From contig JAHRHA010000081.1 in the NCBI GenBank assembly GCA_020027875.1, forward strand, positions 1-40,488: a stretch of 40,488 nt of DNA. The letters run 5' to 3'. Of this stretch, positions 1 to 8,181 are shown in pieces. The translations under genes and the position numbers were made by a program. The DNA comes from Micromonosporaceae bacterium. Its GTDB lineage: Bacteria; Actinomycetota; Actinomycetes; Mycobacteriales; Micromonosporaceae. Positions within the stretch are counted from its first letter, which is position 1, and the number at the start of each line of letters is the position of its first letter. Under the pieces are notes generated by a model. That model ran no database searches and was not told the DNA's origin. It saw only the letters and a program-made list of their open reading frames with translations.

Positions 1-112
1 GCAGTTCGGCGGTCACCGCGGCGTCGGACATGCCGACCGGGTCGGTGTCGACCAGACCGGACAGGCCGGCCCGCAACAGCTGCAACGGGTCCGCCTCGCT
101 GGTCGTACACAT
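1..112 (-). CDS. N-terminus of a DUF222/HNH endonuclease-type protein (partial)
   Basis: A leftward gene starts with ATG at 112-110 and runs off the left edge. Only 37 codons are visible. They read as a leucine/alanine-rich helical start (DPLQLLRAGLSGLVDTDP, then GMSDAAVTAEL), the pattern at the N-terminus of actinobacterial DUF222 (13E12-repeat) proteins, which usually carry a C-terminal HNH nuclease domain. The nuclease part lies outside the window. A weak AGG sits about 9 nt upstream. The gene is separated from the next leftward gene by a long inverted repeat. Family call is from resemblance of a short segment only. Confidence 0.5.
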   Translation of the reverse strand, partial: MCTTSEADPLQLLRAGLSGLVDTDPVGMSDAAVTAEL

Positions 113-189
113 GTTGTAAGCCTATCGCATTGCCACGTCAGAGCAGGCATCTTCGACGAGATTTTCGGACAGTTCCACTGTGGATTCGC

Positions 190-248
190 CGATCTAGGGC
201 TTAGCGTCCTGGATCGGAGATCAAACCACGTCCGTAAGCCCTAGATCG
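190..248. repeat. Long inverted repeat, copy 1 of 5 (GATCTAGGG family)
   Basis: Outer arms begin GATCTAGGGCTTA and end with the exact complement TAAGCCCTAGATC. The inner arms are partly mismatched, and the centre (about 212-225) resembles the inverted centre of copies 4 and 5. This is the most degenerate copy and the only one lying between two genes in tandem: it is 27 bp beyond the stop of the leftward metallo-hydrolase and upstream of the DUF222-type gene. It could terminate the metallo-hydrolase transcript. Confidence 0.8.
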
Positions 249-274
249 CGGAAGAGGCGGGCCGCGTCAGCGGG

Positions 275-1111
275 TTAGCGCCGGCCAGCTAGCTGGGCGT
301 ATCCCCGCGTGACCGCGGTCAGGGCAGCGTCGTGTCCGAAGGGCGCCTTCGCCGCTATGACGTCGGGCGGCGTGCCGTCGCTGTGCCCCTCGCGGATCAA
401 TGAGGCCAGCTGCGTCAACTCGGCATGCTGTGCCCGGACGAAGTCGGCGTCGACCGTGCTGCCGTGGCCGGGGAGCACGACTGTGCTGGGCGTGGTGAGG
501 TCCAGCAGGGCCGCGACCGTGTCCGGCCAATCGACCGGGAATGAGTCGCTGAAGGACGGTGGGGCGCCCTGCTCCACGAGATCACCGGCGAGCAGCGCCG
601 CGGCGTCGGGTACCGCCACGATGACATCGCCGTCCGTGTGGCCGCGGCCGAAGTGGCGGAGCTCTAGTGTGCGCCCACCAATGTCCATCGTGGACTCAGT
701 CGAGATGGTCCGATCCGGCGGACGAGGCTCGACGGCGGCCAGGCCTTCGGCCAGCTCCGGGTGCGTCGGCAACCACTTCTCGTACAATTCGCGCTGCCAG
801 AGCCCGCCATGGATGCGCAGTTCGGCCGCGGCCGCCTCGTGTGCCCAGATGGCGCACCCTGGCGACGCAGCCGCGACCACGCCGTTTCCGTAGCAGTGGT
901 CGAAGTGGTGGTGGGTGTTGATAACGACGAGAGGCAGCGCGGTGACCGCCCGGACCGCCGCTAGTAGCTCGCGGGCCTGAGCGTCCGTGGACAGGGTGTC
1001 CACGATCGCGGCGACCTCGCCGCCCACGATGAGCGTCGCGTTGACGTCGAGCACCGGGTAGCGCAGGACGTAGACCTCGGGCGCGACCTCGCTCAACGGT
1101 GCGCCGGGCAT
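275..1111 (-). CDS. Metallo-beta-lactamase fold hydrolase
   Basis: A 278-residue zinc hydrolase of the MBL superfamily, cytoplasmic (no signal peptide). Metal-binding motifs are complete: HHHFDH at 67-72, His158 in GHTDGD, Asp177 in AGDLVEQ and His216 in PGHG. The substrate cannot be told; relatives include glyoxalase II-like, lactonase-like and thioesterase-like enzymes. The start at 1111 is chosen because GGAGG lies about 6 nt upstream and because ATG follows the stop of the upstream thioesterase gene by one base, a translationally coupled pair. An upstream ATG in frame (1138) would overlap the neighbour and lacks this ribosome site. The thioesterase neighbour suggests a thioester or lactone substrate, which is inference. 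Confidence 0.9.
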   Translation of the reverse strand: MPGAPLSEVAPEVYVLRYPVLDVNATLIVGGEVAAIVDTLSTDAQARELLAAVRAVTALPLVVINTHHHFDHCYGNGVVAAASPGCAIWAHEAAAAELRIHGGLWQRELYEKWLPTHPELAEGLAAVEPRPPDRTISTESTMDIGGRTLELRHFGRGHTDGDVIVAVPDAAALLAGDLVEQGAPPSFSDSFPVDWPDTVAALLDLTTPSTVVLPGHGSTVDADFVRAQHAELTQLASLIREGHSDGTPPDVIAAKAPFGHDAALTAVTRGYAQLAGRR

Positions 1112-1112
1112 G

Positions 1113-1496
1113 TCAACCTCCGAACGCCTTCTCGACAAAGCGATGCCGGTCCACCAGCACGCGCTCGATCAGGCCCTCCGCGACCAGCGTCTCCCCGTCC
1201 CGGACGGCGACCTCAAAAGCGAGCCGGCGCCCCTCAACTCCGATCAGCTCCGCCTCGGCGACGACGGTGCGCCCGACCGGACTGGCGGCCAGGTGGTTCA
1301 GCTCCACCCGGGTGCCGACCGTGGTGAATCCGGGATCGAGCCGAGTGGTGGTCGCGGCCACCGTCGCCGCCTCGACGAGAGCCACCACCCGCGGCGTGGC
1401 GAGCACCGGGACGTCACCGGAGCCGTGGGACTGGGCGGTGTCAGCGTCCGTGACGGTCAGCTCGACCCGTGCGGATAGACCGGCGGACAAGTCCAT
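1113..1496 (-). CDS. Hotdog-fold acyl-CoA thioesterase, FlK (fluoroacetyl-CoA thioesterase)-like
   Basis: A 127-residue single-domain hotdog protein. Thr34, Glu42 and His68 fall with the same spacing as the catalytic Thr42/Glu50/His76 described for FlK of Streptomyces cattleya, in [12 protein letters not shown] and VELNHLAA contexts. It hydrolyses a short acyl-CoA by family; there is no evidence that fluoroacetyl-CoA is the substrate, and most FlK homologues are general thioesterases. It is the first gene of a two-gene leftward operon with the MBL hydrolase and diverges from the sirtuin gene with only 36 bp between start codons. No strong Shine-Dalgarno is visible. Confidence 0.85.
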   Translation of the reverse strand: MDLSAGLSARVELTVTDADTAQSHGSGDVPVLATPRVVALVEAATVAATTTRLDPGFTTVGTRVELNHLAASPVGRTVVAEAELIGVEGRRLAFEVAVRDGETLVAEGLIERVLVDRHRFVEKAFGG

Positions 1497-1532
1497 AGCT
1501 GGCAGCCTACGGGTTGGGTTAGCGTCGCGACC

Positions 1533-2309
1533 ATGACCGCAGGAACCTCATCCGCGGCGGAGGTTGGCGCATGGTTGGTGGCCGCACACCGCGTCACCGC
1601 GCTCACCGGCGCGGGGATCTCCACCGACTCCGGCATTCCCGACTTCCGCGGGCCCAACGGCGTGTGGACCCGCGACCCCGAGGCGGCACGGTTGTTCACC
1701 CTCGACACCTACGTCGCCGACCCGGACGTACGGCGTCGGGCCTGGCTCACCCGGCGCGACCATCCGGCCTGGGCCGCCCAGCCCAACGCCGGCCACCGAG
1801 CGCTCGTCGACCTGGAACTGGCGGGTCGGCTGCACACTATCGTCACCCAGAACATCGACGGCCTTCATCAACGCGCCGGCAATGACCCCGAGCGGGTGAT
1901 TGAGGTGCACGGCACCGTCTTCGAGGTCGTGTGCCTCACCTGCGATGACCGGACACCGATGAAGGACGTGCTGCACCGAGTCGCCGCCGGCGAGGATGAC
2001 CCGGCGTGCCTAATCTGCGGCGGGATCCTCAAGTCCGCCACAATCTCGTTTGGACAGTCGCTCGACCCGGCCACCCTGCGCCGGGCCGTGTCCAGCGTGG
2101 CCGAGTCGGATGTGTTGCTGACCATCGGCACGTCGCTACAGGTGCACCCGGTCGCCGGCCTGGTCGACATCGCTCTCGGCGCCGGGGCCACCGTGGTCGT
2201 CGTCAACGCCGAGCCGACGCCGTACGACGACGAGGCGCACGCGGTCCTGCGTGAACCGATTGGTGTGGTCCTGCCGGCACTGGCCGACGTCGTCCTCGGC
2301 CGCGTCTGA
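1533..2309 (+). CDS. NAD-dependent protein deacylase, Sir2 family
   Basis: A 258-residue sirtuin that uses NAD+ to remove acyl groups from lysines. Motifs in order: GAGIS at 26-30 with SGIPDFRG after it (NAD binding), TQNID at 105-109, catalytic His126 in EVHGT, a four-cysteine zinc site (Cys134, Cys137, Cys159, Cys162), GTSLQV at 199-204 and the NAD-binding Asn225. Length is normal for bacterial sirtuins. The gene is monocistronic, diverges from the thioesterase and converges on the small cysteine-rich gene. In actinobacteria sirtuins commonly reverse acylation of acyl-CoA synthetases; a link to the neighbouring thioesterase is speculation. Confidence 0.95.
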   Translation: MTAGTSSAAEVGAWLVAAHRVTALTGAGISTDSGIPDFRGPNGVWTRDPEAARLFTLDTYVADPDVRRRAWLTRRDHPAWAAQPNAGHRALVDLELAGRLHTIVTQNIDGLHQRAGNDPERVIEVHGTVFEVVCLTCDDRTPMKDVLHRVAAGEDDPACLICGGILKSATISFGQSLDPATLRRAVSSVAESDVLLTIGTSLQVHPVAGLVDIALGAGATVVVVNAEPTPYDDEAHAVLREPIGVVLPALADVVLGRV

Positions 2310-2341
2310 CGCGACCCAAGATCGAACGCTACGTGCCTGGA

Positions 2342-2659
2342 TCAGGAAGGATGGAGCGGCTCGGTCTCCCGCAGAAAGCCGCGGGTGTCGAGGAATTCCG
2401 ACAGGTGCGCCCGGTGCGCCTCGCAGGCGAGCCATGTCTTGCGGCGCTCGGGCGGGTGCAACTTCGGGTTGTTCCATCGCAGTGCCCAGGTGGCCCGCTC
2501 CCGACAGCCCTTCGCGGAGCACGTCAGAGCGTCGCTTCCGCCGGCCACCACTGCCGAAGTGTCGCAGGCTGCCAACGCGTCGCGGCATTTGGGTGTCGCA
2601 GGCTCCGTGTATGGTGCGCCGGGCGACCACGGGGGAAGTCGCCCGGCGACGGGACACAT
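2342..2659 (-). CDS. Small conserved actinobacterial protein with Cys-rich CxxxxC...C core
   Basis: A leftward frame whose last ~60 residues look conserved: CSAKGCRERATWALRWNNPK, then a basic RRKTWLACEAHRAHL segment and FLDTRGFLRE. The two N-terminal cysteines plus the later Cys-His suggest a small zinc-binding fold; I recognise this as a widespread short actinobacterial protein of unknown function. The start is uncertain. ATG at 2659 gives 105 residues, but family members are usually shorter, and in-frame GTG codons at 2551 and 2548 would start just before the conserved core. None has a good ribosome site. The gene is divergent from moxR and converges on the sirtuin gene. Confidence 0.6.
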   Translation of the reverse strand: MCPVAGRLPPWSPGAPYTEPATPKCRDALAACDTSAVVAGGSDALTCSAKGCRERATWALRWNNPKLHPPERRKTWLACEAHRAHLSEFLDTRGFLRETEPLHPS

Positions 2660-2896
2660 GGTAACCACGAACTCAGCGTGCGTGCTACCCCGTCCCGTGG
2701 CCGTTTGGGTCGATCGTGCCTCGGTCCGGCGCGCCCGGGGGCGCACCAGGCCGATCAATGCCTATAAACCGGGCAGTGTCCATCGCCGACCACCTCCTGA
2801 GAGGTCGCTAGGTTAAGTCCGCGTTGCCGGCACGGGCGTGGCTGGAGCGTGCGACGCTGTTGTGGTCGTGGCCGCGATGTCGTCTGGAGGAGAGAA

Positions 2897-4063
2897 GTGT
2901 CGGAGCCCGTACCCGCCCCTCAGCCCCAGTGGCAACAGGCCGCGGACAGCACGCCGCCAACGGCGAGCACGCCGCCAGCGGAGAGCCCGCCGAGCACGCC
3001 GGCCCAGGACGCGACGCTGCTGGAACGCACCCTCTTCGAGGTCAAGAAGGTCATCGTCGGCCAGGACAAGATGATCGAGCGGATGCTCGTCGCCGTGCTC
3101 GCCCGGGGGCACTGCCTGCTGGAGGGCGTGCCGGGCGTGGCGAAGACCCTCGCCGTGGAGACACTGGCGACGGTCGTCGGTGGCAGCTTCGCGCGCATCC
3201 AGTTCACTCCGGATCTGGTGCCGGCCGACATCGTCGGTACCCGCATCTATCGAGCCACGCGGGAGCAGTTTGATGTCGAACTGGGCCCAGTGTTCGTGAA
3301 CTTCCTGCTCGCCGACGAAATCAACCGGGCGCCGGCGAAGGTCCAGTCGGCGTTGCTCGAGGTGATGTCGGAGCAGCAGGTGTCGATCGGCGGCGTGACG
3401 TACCAGGTTCCGACGCCGTTCCTCGTCATGGCCACCCAGAACCCGATCGAGCAGGAGGGCGTCTACCCTCTGCCGGAGGCGCAGCGCGACCGGTTCCTCT
3501 TCAAGATCCTCGTGGGCTACCCGACGGATATCGAGGAGCGCGAGATCGTCTACCGCGTGGGCGTGCGAATTCCGCAGGCCAGCCGCGTACTCGACCCGCC
3601 ACAGCTGGCCCAGATGCAGGAGAAGGCGGACGCCGTCTTTGTCCACAACGCCCTCGTCGACTACGCCGTCCGCCTCGTGTTCGCGACCCGCGAGCCCACC
3701 AAGTACGGCGTTCCCGACGTCGCCCCGCTGATCCAGTACGGCGCGAGCCCGCGCGCCTCGCTCGGCATCGTCCGGGCCGCGCGTGCACTGGCGCTCATGC
3801 GGGGCCGTGATTACGCGCTGCCGCAGGACCTCGCCGACATCGCGCCGGACATCCTGCGACACCGACTGGTCCTGAGCTATGACGCGCTCGCCGACGACAT
3901 CCCGGCCGACGCGATCGTGGACCGGGTGCTGCAGGCCGTACCGCTGCCGACGGTGGCCCCCCGCCAGAGCGCGATGCCCGCCGCGACCACCGACTTCGTC
4001 CTCCCGCCGGCCCCACTGCCCACAGGGACGGCTGCGCCGTTGCCGGCCTGGCCGAGGAGCTGA
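2897..4063 (+). CDS. moxR: MoxR-family AAA+ ATPase
   Basis: A 388-residue AAA+ chaperone-like ATPase thought to help assemble or activate VWA-domain partners. A proline/serine/threonine-rich N-terminus (about 1-38) precedes the core: Walker A GVPGVAKT at 77-84, Walker B LLADE at 137-141, sensor 1 ATQNP at 179-183 and the MoxR signature YPLPEAQRDRF around 190-200. GTG at 2897 is the start because GGAGG ends 6 nt upstream. The stop at 4063 is one base ahead of the DUF58 start, so this begins a coupled operon with the DUF58 and VWA genes, the order of Rv1479-Rv1481 in M. tuberculosis. The 237 bp upstream must hold the promoter; no clear boxes are visible. Confidence 0.95.
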   Translation: MSEPVPAPQPQWQQAADSTPPTASTPPAESPPSTPAQDATLLERTLFEVKKVIVGQDKMIERMLVAVLARGHCLLEGVPGVAKTLAVETLATVVGGSFARIQFTPDLVPADIVGTRIYRATREQFDVELGPVFVNFLLADEINRAPAKVQSALLEVMSEQQVSIGGVTYQVPTPFLVMATQNPIEQEGVYPLPEAQRDRFLFKILVGYPTDIEEREIVYRVGVRIPQASRVLDPPQLAQMQEKADAVFVHNALVDYAVRLVFATREPTKYGVPDVAPLIQYGASPRASLGIVRAARALALMRGRDYALPQDLADIAPDILRHRLVLSYDALADDIPADAIVDRVLQAVPLPTVAPRQSAMPAATTDFVLPPAPLPTGTAAPLPAWPRS

Positions 4064-4064
4064 C

Positions 4065-5057
4065 ATGCCCCCCAGCGGGTTGCCGCTGCGAGCGGAGCGG
4101 GCAGACGCCACGCTGGCCCGCCTGCAGCTCGTGATCACCCGCAAGCTGGACGGCCTGCTGCAGGGCGACTACCTGGGCCTGCTGCCCGGGCCAGGCAGCG
4201 AACCGGGGGAGTCGCGTGAGTACCGGCCCGGCGACGACGTACGCCGGATGGACTGGCCGGTCACCGCCCGTACGACCGTGGCACACGTACGCCAGACGAT
4301 CGCCGACCGGGAACTGGAGACCTGGCTCGCCGTTGACCTCTCGGCCAGCCTCGACTTCGGCACCAGCACGTGTCTCAAGCGCGACCTGGCGATCGCCGCG
4401 GCGGCCGCCGTCGGCTACCTCACCATGCGCGGCGGCAACCGGATCGGCGCGGTCGTCGGCACTGGTGCCGAGCGGAATTACGGTGGCACTGGTGCCGAGC
4501 GGAATTACGGTGGCACTGGTGCCGAGAACGGCGATAAAGGGGCCCTGGTACGCATGCCGGCGCGCCCGGGCCGGAAGGAGGCGCAGGGCCTGCTACGCGC
4601 CATCGCCCGTACCCCATCGGTCCCCGGCCGCGCGAATCTCGGCGCCCTCATCGACGCGCTCAACCGGCCGCCGCGTCGGCGCGGCCTCGCCGCGGTGATC
4701 TCCGACTTCCTGGTCCCGCCGCTGGAGTGGGCGAGGCCGCTGCGCAAGCTCGCCGTGCGCCATGACGTGCTGGCGATCGAGATCCTCGACCCGCGCGAGC
4801 TCGAACTCCCCGATGTAGGCGTTCTCGCTCTGGCGGACGCGGAGACCGGGGCAGTACACGAGATCCAGACGTCGGACCGGCGGTTGCGCGAGCGCTATGC
4901 GGCCGCGGCGGCAGTGCAACGCAGCGCGGTCGCCGCGGCGATTCGGGCCGCCGGAGCGTCGCACCTGCGCCTGCGTACGGACTCGGACTGGCTCCTGGAT
5001 ATCGTGAGATTCGTGGCGGCCGCGCGACACGCTCGCACGAGGGGGACCACCAGATGA
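4065..5057 (+). CDS. DUF58 domain protein, MoxR partner
   Basis: A 330-residue soluble DUF58 protein. The family hallmark REYRPGDDVRRMDW lies at 51-64 and a VWA-like DLSAS at 91-95. Members always accompany MoxR ATPases and are presumed substrates or adaptors for cell-envelope functions. ATG at 4065 follows GAGGAG by about 5 nt and is one base after the moxR stop. The stop overlaps the VWA start (ATGA at 5054-5057). A feature not typical of the family is a 9-residue tandem repeat GTGAERNYG within a loop at about 132-154, encoded by an exact 27-bp duplication. Confidence 0.92.
   Translation: MPPSGLPLRAERADATLARLQLVITRKLDGLLQGDYLGLLPGPGSEPGESREYRPGDDVRRMDWPVTARTTVAHVRQTIADRELETWLAVDLSASLDFGTSTCLKRDLAIAAAAAVGYLTMRGGNRIGAVVGTGAERNYGGTGAERNYGGTGAENGDKGALVRMPARPGRKEAQGLLRAIARTPSVPGRANLGALIDALNRPPRRRGLAAVISDFLVPPLEWARPLRKLAVRHDVLAIEILDPRELELPDVGVLALADAETGAVHEIQTSDRRLRERYAAAAAVQRSAVAAAIRAAGASHLRLRTDSDWLLDIVRFVAAARHARTRGTTR
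4458..4526 (+). repeat. 27-bp in-frame tandem repeat in the DUF58 gene (2.5 copies)
   Basis: Two identical 27-bp units (4458-4484 and 4485-4511) and the first 15 bp of a third. They add GTGAERNYG blocks to a surface-loop position between the VWA-like strand region and a conserved arginine/proline-rich segment. The frame is preserved, so the protein stays intact. Confidence 0.95.
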
Positions 5058-6007
5058 TCAGGTTCCTCTCGCCGTGGTGGCTGCTAGCCGTGCTGCCGGT
5101 GCTCGCGCTCGCGGGTGCCTACGTGTGGCGGCAGCGCAGGCGGCGGGCGTTCGCGGTCCGCTTCTCCAACGTCGACCTGATCCGGGCCGTGGCGCCGGGT
5201 GGCATTGGGAACGTACGCCGACACGCGCCGGCCGTGGCGCTGCTGCTGAGCCTGCTGGTGCTCAGCCTCGCGCTCGCCCGCCCGTCGATAGACGCGAAGG
5301 AACCGCTGGAGCGCGCCACCGTGATGCTGGCCCTGGACGTTTCGCTGTCGATGCAGGCCGAGGACGTCGAGCCGTCCCGGATCGTCGCCGCGCAGCAGGC
5401 GGCGAAGGACTTCGTCGGCCATCTGCCCGAGCAGTTCAACGTCGGCCTCGTTGTCTTCTCAAAGGCGGCGAATGTGCTGGTGTCTCCGACGAAGGAGCAC
5501 TCCGCAGTCGTATCGGCGATCGACGGGCTGCAACTTGCCGAAGCCACCGCGACCGGCGAGGCGGTGTTCACCTGCCTCGACGCGATCGCCGCCGTGCCAC
5601 CCGACGGCGCGGAGGGTCCGCCGCCGGCGCGGATTGTCCTGCTCTCCGATGGGTACCGCACGTTCGGCCGCGGCATCGACGAGGCCGCCGCGGCGGCGTC
5701 GACCGCGAATGTGCCGGTCTCCACGATCGCCTTCGGCACCGATAAGGGCACGGTCGAGATCAACGGCAGTCTCCAGCGGGTGCCGGTGGACCGAGCCGCG
5801 CTGGAACAGCTGGCCGAGACCACTCGCGGGTTCTTTTACGAGGCGGCCACGGCCGACGCACTCAGGCAGGTGTATGAGGACATGGGCAGCTCGATCGGCT
5901 TCCGGACCAGGGCCAAGGAGATCGGCCAGTGGTTCGTCGGCATCGGCCTGCTATTGGCGCTCGGCGCGGCGGGCATGAGTCTGCTGTGGACGTCGCGACT
6001 GCCCTAG
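5054..6007 (+). CDS. Membrane-anchored VWA-domain protein (BatA-like)
   Basis: A 317-residue protein with two N-terminal membrane segments (about 8-25 and 58-77), a von Willebrand factor A domain with the metal-site motif DVSLS (Asp95, Ser97, Ser99) and a C-terminal membrane segment (about 291-312). By family it is an envelope protein acting with MoxR and DUF58. It overlaps the DUF58 gene by 4 bp and corresponds in position to Rv1481. Its stop codon overlaps the stop of an antisense microprotein gene, so transcription converges here with no spacer. Confidence 0.92.
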   Translation: MIRFLSPWWLLAVLPVLALAGAYVWRQRRRRAFAVRFSNVDLIRAVAPGGIGNVRRHAPAVALLLSLLVLSLALARPSIDAKEPLERATVMLALDVSLSMQAEDVEPSRIVAAQQAAKDFVGHLPEQFNVGLVVFSKAANVLVSPTKEHSAVVSAIDGLQLAEATATGEAVFTCLDAIAAVPPDGAEGPPPARIVLLSDGYRTFGRGIDEAAAAASTANVPVSTIAFGTDKGTVEINGSLQRVPVDRAALEQLAETTRGFFYEAATADALRQVYEDMGSSIGFRTRAKEIGQWFVGIGLLLALGAAGMSLLWTSRLP

Positions 6008-6084
6008 ATGCCGGCGAGGACGAAGACGACGGCGATCCAGATGGCGATCAGGGTGAACCCCAGAGGGGCTGCGTAACGGCTCAT
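6004..6084 (-). CDS. 26-residue single-pass membrane microprotein
   Basis: A tiny leftward gene: ATG at 6084-6082, TAG at 6006-6004. The peptide begins MSRYAAPLGF and continues as an uninterrupted hydrophobic helix (TLIAIWIAVVFVLAGI), so it is almost all one transmembrane segment with a short basic N-terminus. A ribosome site GGGAG lies about 6 nt upstream. It converges on, and overlaps by 4 bp, the VWA gene, at the locus where M. tuberculosis carries Rv1482c. Function unknown; it may modulate the VWA/MoxR membrane complex, which is only positional inference. Confidence 0.6.
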   Translation of the reverse strand: MSRYAAPLGFTLIAIWIAVVFVLAGI

Positions 6085-7221
<1,137 letters not shown>

Positions 7222-7230
7222 CCACCTTCC

Positions 7231-7262
7231 GGTCGATCATGACCTGGAGGTCATGATCGACC
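7231..7262. repeat. Perfect 14-bp inverted repeat between fabG and fabI
   Basis: Arms GGTCGATCATGACC (7231-7244) and its exact complement (7249-7262) surround a 4-nt loop TGGA. A third partial copy of the right arm, TCATGATCGACC, follows at 7282-7293. No T-tract follows. It could be a partial terminator or RNA-stability hairpin separating the two reductase genes, or a dispersed palindrome; the fabI ribosome site (7300-7306) is outside the stem. Confidence 0.9.
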
Positions 7263-7310
7263 AGGTTTCACGACGGCAAGCTCATGATCGACCCGAACTA
7301 GGAGGGATTC

Positions 7311-8078
7311 GTGTCCGGACTGATGGCCGGTAAGCGGCTGCTCATCACGGGCGTCATCACCGACCAGTCGATCGCCTTCTCGGTCGCGAGACTGGCTCAG
7401 GAACAGGGCGCGACGGTCGTGTTGACCTGGTATGGGCGGCAGTCCCTCGTCGAGCGCATCGCCAAGCGGCTGCCCGAGGACGCGCCCGTGCTAGAACTCG
7501 ACGTCACGAACGCCGAACACCTGGGCTCGCTGGCCGACCGGGTACGCGAACACGTCGACGGCCTCGACGGTGTCCTCCACGCGATCGCATTCGGGCCGCA
7601 GAGCACACTCGGCGGCGGGTTCATGACCGCGCCGTGGGAGGACGTCGCCGTCGCCCTGCACGCGTCGACGTACTCATACAAGGCCCTTGCGGTGGCGACC
7701 GAGCCCCTGATGGATAAAGGCGGTTCGCTGGTGGGGCTCACTTTCGACGCCACCCTGGCGTGGCCGGTCTATGACTGGATGGGCGTGGCCAAGGCCGGGC
7801 TCGAGTCGGCGAACCGGTACCTCGCCCGTTATTTGGGCCCGAAGGGCATCCGGGTCAACCTGGTCTCGGCCGGGCCGCTGCGCACGATGGCGGCGAAGTC
7901 GATCCCGGGGTTTGAGGCGTTCGAGGAGGCGTGGGTGGACCGGGCGCCACTCGGCTGGAACCTCACCGACTTAGAGCCGGCCGCCAAGGCCTGCCTCGCG
8001 CTGATGTCGGACTGGTTCCCGGCCACGACCGGCGAGATCGTCCACGTCGATGGGGGCTTCCACGCTGTCGGCGCCTAG
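7311..8078 (+). CDS. fabI: Enoyl-[ACP] reductase (NADH), InhA type
   Basis: A 255-residue enoyl-ACP reductase completing each FAS-II elongation round. Cofactor motif GVITDQSIAF at 14-23, the IAFGPQ segment at 92-97, and the catalytic Phe145, Tyr154 and Lys161 in LTFDATLAWPVYDWMGVAK, matching the Phe149/Tyr158/Lys165 arrangement of InhA. GTG at 7311 has GGAGGG about 6 nt upstream. It pairs with fabG in the conserved fabG1-inhA-hemH block, here interrupted by two antisense PH-domain genes. It converges on those genes across inverted repeat copy 2. Confidence 0.95.
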   Translation: MSGLMAGKRLLITGVITDQSIAFSVARLAQEQGATVVLTWYGRQSLVERIAKRLPEDAPVLELDVTNAEHLGSLADRVREHVDGLDGVLHAIAFGPQSTLGGGFMTAPWEDVAVALHASTYSYKALAVATEPLMDKGGSLVGLTFDATLAWPVYDWMGVAKAGLESANRYLARYLGPKGIRVNLVSAGPLRTMAAKSIPGFEAFEEAWVDRAPLGWNLTDLEPAAKACLALMSDWFPATTGEIVHVDGGFHAVGA

Positions 8079-8117
8079 CTCCCCTCGCCCCGCCACCCCC
8101 GCTGCCCTCGCTGCCCT

Positions 8118-8181
8118 CGTCGATCTAGGGCGTAGCGACGTGCTTTGATCTCTACAAGCGTCGGTAACCCCTAGATCGACG
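8118..8181. repeat. Long inverted repeat, copy 2 of 5
   Basis: Arms begin CGTCGATCTAGGG and end with its complement; each is about 23 nt with three mismatched inner pairs. The centre contains TTTGATCTCTACAAG, in the same orientation as copies 4 and 5. It lies between convergent fabI and the PH-domain gene, and the TAG in its right arm (read leftward, 8173-8171) is the stop codon of that gene. Confidence 0.9.

Noticed and set aside
2813..4144. Long leftward open frame antisense to moxR
   Set aside because: It mirrors the strongly conserved moxR frame; its protein is Arg/His/Asp-rich and typical of a high-GC shadow frame.
8118..8181. Insertion sequence or MITE with target-site duplication
   Set aside because: No transposase, no terminal direct duplications visible at the five copies, and the arms form one uninterrupted hairpin; kept as a repeat of unknown type.
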